The translations under genes were made by a program, and so were the position numbers. A stretch of 64,000 nt of DNA from NCBI RefSeq assembly GCF_904849725.1, contig NC_058518.1:411067081-411131080 (forward strand). The letters are read 5' to 3'. This DNA is from Hordeum vulgare subsp. vulgare. Lineage: Eukaryota; Streptophyta; Magnoliopsida; Poales; Poaceae. Each line of letters opens with the position of its first letter. Positions within the stretch are counted from its first letter, which is position 1. Positions 57,801 to 64,000 of the stretch are shown piece by piece. The notes under the pieces were generated by a model. That model ran no database searches. It was not told the DNA's origin and saw only the letters and a program-made list of their open reading frames with translations.

Positions 57801-60480
57801 AACTGTCGCAACGGTGCACAGTCGGGGAGAACACAATTTCGTCTTGAAATTTTAGTGAGAGATCACCTCATAATGCTACCGTCGTTCTAAGCAAAATAAG
57901 GTGCATAAAAGGATTAACATCACATGCAATTCATAAGTGACATGATATGGCCATCATCACGTGCTTCTTGATCTCCATCACCAAAGCACCGGCACGATCT
58001 TCTTGTCACCGGCGCCACACCATGATCATCCATCAACGTGTTGCCATCGGGGTTGTCGTGCTACTTATGCTATTACTACTAAAGCTACATCCTAGCAAAA
58101 TAGTAAACGCATCTGCAAGCACATATGTTAGTATAAAGACAACCCTATGGCTCCTGCCGGTTGCCGTACCATCGACGTGCAAGTCGATATTTCTATTACA
58201 ACATGATCATCTCATACATCCAATATATCACATCACATCATTGGCCATATCACATCACAACCATACCCTGCAAAAACAAGTTAGACGTCCTCTAATTTTG
58301 TTGTTGCATGTTTTACGTGGTGACCAAGGGTATCTAGTAGGATCGCATCTTACTTACGCAAACACCACAACGGAGATGTATGAATTGCTATTTAACCTCA
58401 TCCAAGGACCTCCTCGGTCAAATCCGATTCAACTAAAGTTGGAGAAACCGTCACTTGCCAGTCATCTTTGAGCAAAGGGGGTTACTCGTAACGATGAAAC
58501 CAGTCTCTCGTAAGCGTACGAGTAATGTCGGTCCAAGCCGCTTCAATCCAACAATACCGCGGAATCAAGAAAAGACTAAGGAGGGCAGCAAAACGCACAT
58601 CACCGCCCACAAAACCTTTTGTGTTCTACTCGAGAAGACATCTACGCATGAACCTAGCTCATGATGCCACTGTTGGGGAACGTCGCATGGGAAACAAAAA
58701 ATTTCCTACGCGCACGAAGACCTATCATGGTGATGTCCATCTACGAGAGGGGATGAGTGATCTACGTACCCTTGTAGATCGCACAGCAGAAGCGTTAGAG
58801 AACGCGGTTGATGTAGTGGAACGTCCTCACGTCCCTCGATCCGCCCCGCGAACAATCCCGCGATCAGTCCCACGATCTAGTACCGAACGGACGGCACCTC
58901 CGCGTTCAGCACACGTACAGCTCGACGATGATCTCGGCCTTCTTGATCCAGCAAGAGAGACGGAGAGTTAGAAGAGTTCTCCGGCAGCGTGACGGCACTC
59001 CGGAGGTTGGTGATGATCTCGTCTCAGCAGGGCTCCGCCCGAGCTCCGCAGAAACGCGATCTAGAGGAAAAACTATGGAGGTATGTGGTCGGGCTGCCGT
59101 GGAAAAGTTGTCACAAATCAGCCCTAATACCTCCGTATATATAGGTGGGAGGGAGGGGAGGAGGCAGCCTCAAAACCTAAAGGTTTGGCCGAAATTGGAG
59201 GTGGAGGAGTCCTACTCCAATCCTACTTGGAGTAGGATTCCACCTTCCCACTTGGAAACTCTTTCCACCTTGTGTTTTTTCCTTCTCAAACCTTATGGGC
59301 CTTAGTGGGAACTTATTCCAGCCCACTAGGGGCTGGTTTATCTCTTCCCATAGCCCATGAGACCCCTTGGGGCGTGACACCCCTCCCGATGGTCCCCGGC
59401 ACCCCTCCCGGCACTCCCGGTACACTACCGATGAGCCCGAAACTTTTCCGGTAATGCACGGAAACCTTCCGGTAACCAAATGAGGTCATCCTATATATCA
59501 ATCTTCGTTTCCGGACCATTCCGGAAACCCTCGTGACGTCCGTGATCTCATCCGGGACTCCGAACAACATTCGGTAACCAACCATATAACTCAAATACGC
59601 ATAAAACAACGTCGAACCTTAAGTGTGCAGACCCTGCGGGTTCGAGAACTATGTAGACATGACCCGAGAGACTCCTCGGTCAATATCCAATAGCGGGACC
59701 TGGATGCCCATATTGGATCCTACATATTCTACGAAGATCTTATCGTTTGAACCTCAGTGCCAAGGATTCATATAATCCCGTATGTCATTCCCTTTGTCCT
59801 TCGGTATGTTACTTGCCCGAGATTCGATCGTTAGTATCCGCATACCTATTTCAATCTCGCTTACCGGCAAGTCTCTTTACTTGTTCCGTAATACAAGATC
59901 CCGTAACTTACACTAAGTTACATTGCTTGCAAGGCTTGTGTGTGATGTTGTATTACCGAGTGGGCCCCGAGATACCTCTCCGTCACACGGAGTGACAAAT
60001 CCCAGTCTTGATCCATACTAACTCAACTAACACCTTCGGAGATACCTGTAGAGCATCTTTATAGTCACCCAGTTACGTTGCGACGTTTGATACACACAAA
60101 GCATTCCTCCGGTGTTAGTGAGTTATATGATCTCATGGTCATAGGAATAAATACTTGGCACGCAGAAAACAGTAGCAACAAAATGACACGATCAACATGC
60201 TACGTCTATTAGTTTGGGTCTAGTCCATCACATGATTCTCCTAATTATGTGATCTCGTTATCAAGTGACAACACTTGCCTATGGCCAGGAAACCTTGACC
60301 ATCTTTGATCAACGAGCTAGTCAACTAGAGGCTTACTAGGGACAGTGTTTTGTCTATGTATCCACACAAGTATTGTGTTTCCAATCAATACAATTATAGC
60401 ATGGATAATAAACGATTATCATGAACAAAGAAATATAATAATAACTAATTTATTATTGCCTCTAGGGCATATTTCCAACA
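51885..60480 (-). mobile_element. Inner, young Angela-type Copia element with defective coding region
   Basis: LTRs 51885-53694 and 58671-60480 are both 1810 bp and differ at about eight substitutions by my reading, roughly 99.6% identity. The internal region is 53695-58670. The TSD is ATGAT (51880-51884 and 60481-60485), and the target is the right LTR of the outer Angela. The polypurine tract (plus GTCTCCCACTTGCACTAGAG) and a changed PBS (minus GTGGCATCATGAGC, 58670-58657) give minus orientation. At the usual rate of 1.3e-8 per site per year, eight changes imply an insertion about 0.2 million years ago. Confidence 0.92.
53800..57130 (-). pseudogene. Inner Angela gag-pol, heavily broken
   Basis: On the minus strand recognisable blocks follow normal order: gag near 57110-56900; the protease to pre-integrase region near 56451-56221 (TLPLPSGLVLNLNNCYFVFA); pre-integrase near 56258-56025 (TTYLWNCRLSHVSINCMKRL); the integrase-RT linker near 55515-55324 (KFQSDKLEPKADKCFFIGYP); KVFVSRNGSFLEERFLSKEL near 55400; and RT traces near 54760-54650. 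Frames change repeatedly and no block exceeds about 110 codons. With LTRs this similar, the damage cannot all have arisen after insertion. Confidence 0.8.
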
Positions 60481-61733
60481 ATGATGTGATCCCGTTATCA
60501 AGTGACAACACTTGCCTATGGCCAGGAAACCTTGACCATCTTTGATCAACGAACTACTCAACTAGAGGCTCACTAGGGACAGTGTGTTGTCTATGTATCC
60601 ACACATGTATTTAAGTTTCCACTCAATACAATTCTAGCATGGGTAATAAACGATTATTATGAACAAGGAAATATAATAATAACTAATTTATTATTGCCTC
60701 TAGGGCCTATTTCCAACATTTTTCGTACCCAAGGTAAGTGCCCGAACAATGCCTTTTTCATTATGATACTAACAAAGAGTCCACTCGTTGGTGCCATCCC
60801 TCGTGATGTACATCATCAGTATCACCCACGAGGGCACGCAACAGTGTGCCCTATGTCCGTTTTCAGCCCACGGTCGTCCTTCATGCCACGACCCCGTCTC
60901 GAGAGTGACCACATCACTCCCGCCACTAGTAATGCGGGCTCTTTGCTAGCACCAACCATAGTAATCAACAAAGCCCCGTCCCATAAGAGGTATCGTGGTT
61001 TTACATGTAAGGTTGGGACGGTCGACAAATCATAAATCTCTCTTTTTTGAAAACACACACACATCTACCTTGGTACACCACTTCTTTCTCAAGTGGTCAC
61101 TTAATCTCAACACCATCTTCCTCAGGCATTAGTGCCACCCGACGGATTTTTGAGAAGTCTTTGAAAACACGGCTGTTTCCATCACCATGCATAGTCCCAT
61201 CCCATTTGTGTAGCAACTACATAGCAATCTATCTACTTCCCGCTCGCACAACTCTAAACACATATAGAGTTATGCAATGCTAGTATCAACGAGGAATTAA
61301 CGGGTGCAACCCATAGAGGTGGTCACCATAGTCACCATGATTCAATGCAAAAAGTAAGTGATATATGCCATGCAAAAGGGTTTCAAGTCATGGTCAAGGG
61401 GCTGATTGCCTTCCTCAACAAAGTTCTTAGGGTCTTCAAAGTCTTCCGATCCAAGCACTTCGTCAACAATGCAATCTATTTGTCGGAATAATACAAGCAA
61501 AAATAAGAGCACAACAAAAACAGAGAAAATAAATCACTCAGAAACATGTCAACTTATTTTGTAAAATACTAGGGTGAGTATTAGTAGTGTAAAAAATATT
61601 TGGTTTTAGTTTTCACGTGTAAAAATTTGTGAAAATCAATTTAGCAGAAAGTTAAAATGCTTCAAACAAAGTTTTAAAATAAAACAGTGTTTAAAACTCT
61701 TTTCAAAAATTGCACAAGTGGCACTAATAAATA

Positions 61734-61857
61734 CTCCCTCTGTCCCAAAAATTTTGTATTAGATTTGTTTAGATATGAATGTATCTAGTCATGTTTTAGT
61801 ATTTAGATACATCCATTTCTAGAAAAACTTAATACAAGAATTTTGGGACGGAGGGAG
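61734..61857. mobile_element. Stowaway (Tc1/Mariner-type) MITE
   Basis: A 124 bp element with terminal inverted repeats CTCCCTCTGTCCCAAAAATT and AATTTTGGGACGGAGGGAG. It is flanked by the TA target duplication at 61732-61733 and 61858-61859. Sub-terminal parts also pair (GTATTAGATTTG...). It is non-coding and depends on a transposase elsewhere. It lies in the long LTR of the foundation element. Confidence 0.96.
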
Positions 61858-62560
61858 TAGGTTGTATTATCACAAATTTTTAGAAATTGGAATAACTGGG
61901 TTTGGATATATATGTAAGTCTGGGGAATTATTGCTACATTGCGAGGAAATAAAAATGGAAAAAGGCATTGTGCTTCCTGGGCCTAATTGGCCTAGCCGAG
62001 CCAGGCCTAGCCAGCCGAGCTGGCCTAGGCGAGCGAAGCGCACACCTCCCTTGGTTTACACCCGTCAGGTAGGCCCCTGGTGCCAGCGAGAGAGAGAGGG
62101 TGCGGGCGAGAGGGAAGGATGACAAGCGGGGACCGCTTGTCATCTCCTTCCTCGCGACAGAGGGGGCGATGCTAACTGGCGACGGAGGAGTGCACGAAAA
62201 GCCGGGGAAGCTACGGGGATGGATGCAGGGCTGAGTCGTCGGCCAGGGGGAGGTGGAGGCGAATGGGGAGGAGCAACTGCTCGTCAATGATGAAGAACGT
62301 GGTGGATGAGCTTTGGGAGGGGTCGCTTGCATCGGCTCCGACTTCAAAACGTGAAGGGGAGAGGGGGGGAAGGATCAAGAGGACGCAGAGGCTCCAAATC
62401 GAAGAAGAAGAACGATGGGGGAAGGTCGAGCCGACCGAATCAACAACGGGTCCTTCTATTTGAGCTCAAGCTCCGATGCCTTTGGGCTGGTTCTGGTGGT
62501 CCAGGCGGTTGATTTGGGGAGGGAGAGAGAGTTCAGGGGGAAAGGAGGGAGGTTGGGTGG

Positions 62561-62570
62561 CTTTATATAG
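62561..62570 (-). promoter_or_regulatory. TATA-like box in the foundation LTR
   Basis: The minus strand reads CTATATAAAG, followed by a CT-rich leader (CCACCCAACCTCCCTCC). This fits a retroelement promoter in the orientation of the foundation element. It is a prediction only. Confidence 0.5.
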
Positions 62571-64000
62571 CTACGGCACAGGCTCATCATGGACCCGTCC
62601 GCCGACGAGGTTGCAAGCGATGATGTGGTTCACATAAGAGGGACAGGCTGCTCGGGGGCGTTCCTGGGGCTGGTCTACGACCACGGGACAGAGGAGAGCG
62701 AGTGGAGGTTTGCGCGTGTGTGAGTTCACACATTGGTCGGCTCGGGCGGCCACGGGCGCGCGCTGTAGAGGGTGAGAGAGAGAGAGAGGGCTCCCGACAC
62801 TCTGGCGTGTCGCGGACACCGAGAAGCCTCGACTGGCGCGAGGGGATTGGCTCGAGGCGGCAAGGGGATGGGCTTTGAGCAAAGTCATCTCTCAGGTGCA
62901 TTATAGCACGCTCCAGAGTGCATTTTTTGCCGGCATGATGATGCCACTGACGCGCTCTCGCGCGGCCACTTGCACCATGAGGGTTAAACAAAGGGGGGAA
63001 GAGCTTGGGATGCTCTGGTTGCAGGCTAGGGAAGAGAAAAAGCTAAAGGGGAGGAAATTTTTGCTGTCGAGAGAGGTGCAAGTGGACTTTCACCCCCTCA
63101 ATCATGCATCTAGCCATTGGGGTGGCTACTAGAGATGCTTTGGGTCTCAGGGGAGGTGTGGTAAAACTTTGGGGGCAAGCAGAATAAGTTAAGTGGTGAA
63201 ACCAGCCACTTTGGAGAATCACCGGAAGGTGTATGATGCCTTTTTGGGCAAGATACCCTTTCCCGTTTACTGTCAGATTTAACAGTATCAATTGATGGGA
63301 ATAATTGAGCTTTATCACTAACTTTCGGCTCATTCAGTGGAAGTTGGCAATGCAAACATAGAAAACCCTAGAAATCAACAAAATGAGGTTTCTGTAGATC
63401 TAGCTAGGTAAATCAATTCCCACAAATGCACAACTTGGTGTAGCATCACTATTTGGGGTCTAGAGCACTCCTGCAAAGTTTGAGAGCAATTGGACAAACA
63501 TGGCAATGTAGAGTTTCTCAAATTTGGTTCTGGACAGAGAGGGTTTTGGAATATTTTGGTGAACCAAATCAACTTGTATTGGGATGAAACTTGATAAGAT
63601 GATCACATATAGCATGTGTGACTTGCTAGAATTTTCTTAGAATTTATTGAGAATATTTCCTACGAAAATATTTCAAAAGCTTGAAATAGACAGAAAAGGT
63701 TTCGAGGGTTTTTGTCCAATATTTTCAACATGACCATGTGTTGAAACTCGTATATATGGAAAATATATGTCGAGTGAGTTTCCCTAAATTTTCGCAATTA
63801 TTTTTAAAGCAAGAAAATATTTTTTGTTCACAAAAGACCATTTCTAGCCTTAGAAAGAAGTTTCTAATTAAAATAGTAAAAATAACTTTTAGAATAATAA
63901 TTATGTGGTTTTGGGAAGTCTTTTTGATAATGGGATCCAAATAAAGTCTTTGGGGCAAAAATTCATCCTGAATAGAGGACTTGTAGTACAAATATGAACT

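Larger units (their letters stand above)
43475..60718 (-). mobile_element. Outer Angela-type Copia element, containing a second Angela
   Basis: LTR 43475-45300 (1826 bp, ends CCAATA instead of CCAACA) is followed by the minus-strand polypurine tract (plus GTCTCCCACCTGCACTAGAG). The internal region is 45301-50284. The other LTR is 50285-51884 plus 60486-60718 (1833 bp), broken by the inner Angela. The TSD is TTTTT (43470-43474 and 60719-60723). Next to the right LTR the minus strand reads GTGGCATCATGAGC, a changed form of the tRNA-Met PBS. The two LTRs differ visibly, so this copy is older than the inner one. Confidence 0.9.
423..64000 (-). mobile_element. Foundation Del/Tekay-like Gypsy (chromovirus-type) element, interrupted many times
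   Basis: Minus-strand pieces at 423-809, 3675-3882, 33200-35689, about 38541-38860, 40561-41197, 41198-43474 and 60719-64000 join into one element when the inserted elements and one copy of each TSD are removed. The RNase H frame runs from 3675-3882 into 423-809 at RRWL/ELIKDYD. The RT to RNase H frame runs from 33200 into 3882 at GLGGV/LIQEGR. Order on the minus strand is LTR, PBS, leader ORF, gag with zinc knuckle, protease, RT, RNase H, integrase. The 3' part of integrase and the 3' LTR must lie left of the window. Lineage assignment rests on protein motifs and is from memory; it is the oldest element here. Confidence 0.85.
61301..64000 (-). repeat. Continuation of the long LTR of the foundation Gypsy element, cut by the window end
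   Basis: After the duplicated segment the sequence continues without a recognisable new element start. A GC-rich block with GA-rich tracts (about 61970-63050) precedes, on the minus strand, AT-rich sequence. A TATA-like box on the minus strand and no protein domain fit LTR U3/R sequence of a Del/Tekay-type element, whose LTRs can exceed 4 kb. Open frames here (for example near 61934-62347 and 62571-62991) are low-complexity and resemble no protein I know. That this is all one LTR is inference. Confidence 0.55.

Noticed and set aside
43470..60723. Two independent, side-by-side Angela elements
   Set aside because: The TSD pairs TTTTT (outer) and ATGAT (inner) are nested, and the outer right LTR continues after 60485, so one element lies within the other.
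61862..62991. GC-rich ORFs on both strands as possible exons of a host gene
   Set aside because: Composition is GA-rich and repetitive, frames on both strands are equally open, no domain is seen, and the position fits the long LTR.
1..64000. Prokaryotic-style operons, ribosome-binding sites, terminators
   Set aside because: The window is plant retroelement DNA; Shine-Dalgarno-like or hairpin sequences here have no meaning of that kind.

Overview
This window is intergenic DNA of a large grass genome, most likely Triticeae (wheat, barley, rye or a relative). The evidence is BARE/WIS/Angela-type Copia LTRs of about 1.8 kb, long-LTR Gypsy elements nested in one another, a Cassandra element carrying a 5S-like segment, and a TA-flanked Stowaway MITE. 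I found no convincing cellular gene, tRNA, genuine rRNA gene or CRISPR array. Family names come from memory of Triticeae repeats; boundaries, target-site duplications (TSDs), primer-binding sites (PBSs) and reading-frame joins are read directly from the bases.

Layout. The foundation is one old, minus-strand Del/Tekay-like Gypsy element running from about 423 to beyond the right end. Its pieces are 423-809 (RNase H end, start of integrase), 3675-3882 (RNase H), 33200-35689 (gag, protease, RT), about 38541-38860 and 40561-41197 (leader with an extra ORF, PBS), and 41198-43474 plus 60719-64000 (a very long LTR with an internal duplication). Six kinds of insertion broke it: an Angela LTR (1-422), a 2.9 kb solo LTR (810-3674), a non-autonomous Gypsy element (3883-33199), a truncated Angela (35690 to about 38540), a solo LTR (38861-40560), and an Angela with a second Angela inside one LTR (43475-60718 containing 51885-60480). 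A Stowaway MITE sits at 61734-61857.

Deepest stack. The non-autonomous element 3883-33199 (plus strand, two 1.7 kb LTRs) holds an Athila-lineage element (8191-30415, minus). Its 5' LTR holds a Tat-lineage element (13934-29313, minus), whose pol holds a Cassandra cluster (21413-22933). That is five layers counting the foundation. Each of the four insertions is closed by a matching 5 bp TSD: AACAC, AACTC, CATCC and ATGGC.

Coding content is all retroelement. The Athila-like pol is nearly open, with one apparent 1 nt deletion just before the RT catalytic box. The Tat-like element has gag, protease, RT, two RNase H domains and integrase on the minus strand, plus a separate multi-exon ORF on the opposite strand. 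The non-autonomous element encodes only one acidic protein of unknown function. The inner Angela has LTRs differing at about eight sites in 1810 bp, yet its gag-pol is heavily broken in ways shared with the outer copy, which suggests a non-autonomous lineage moved in trans.
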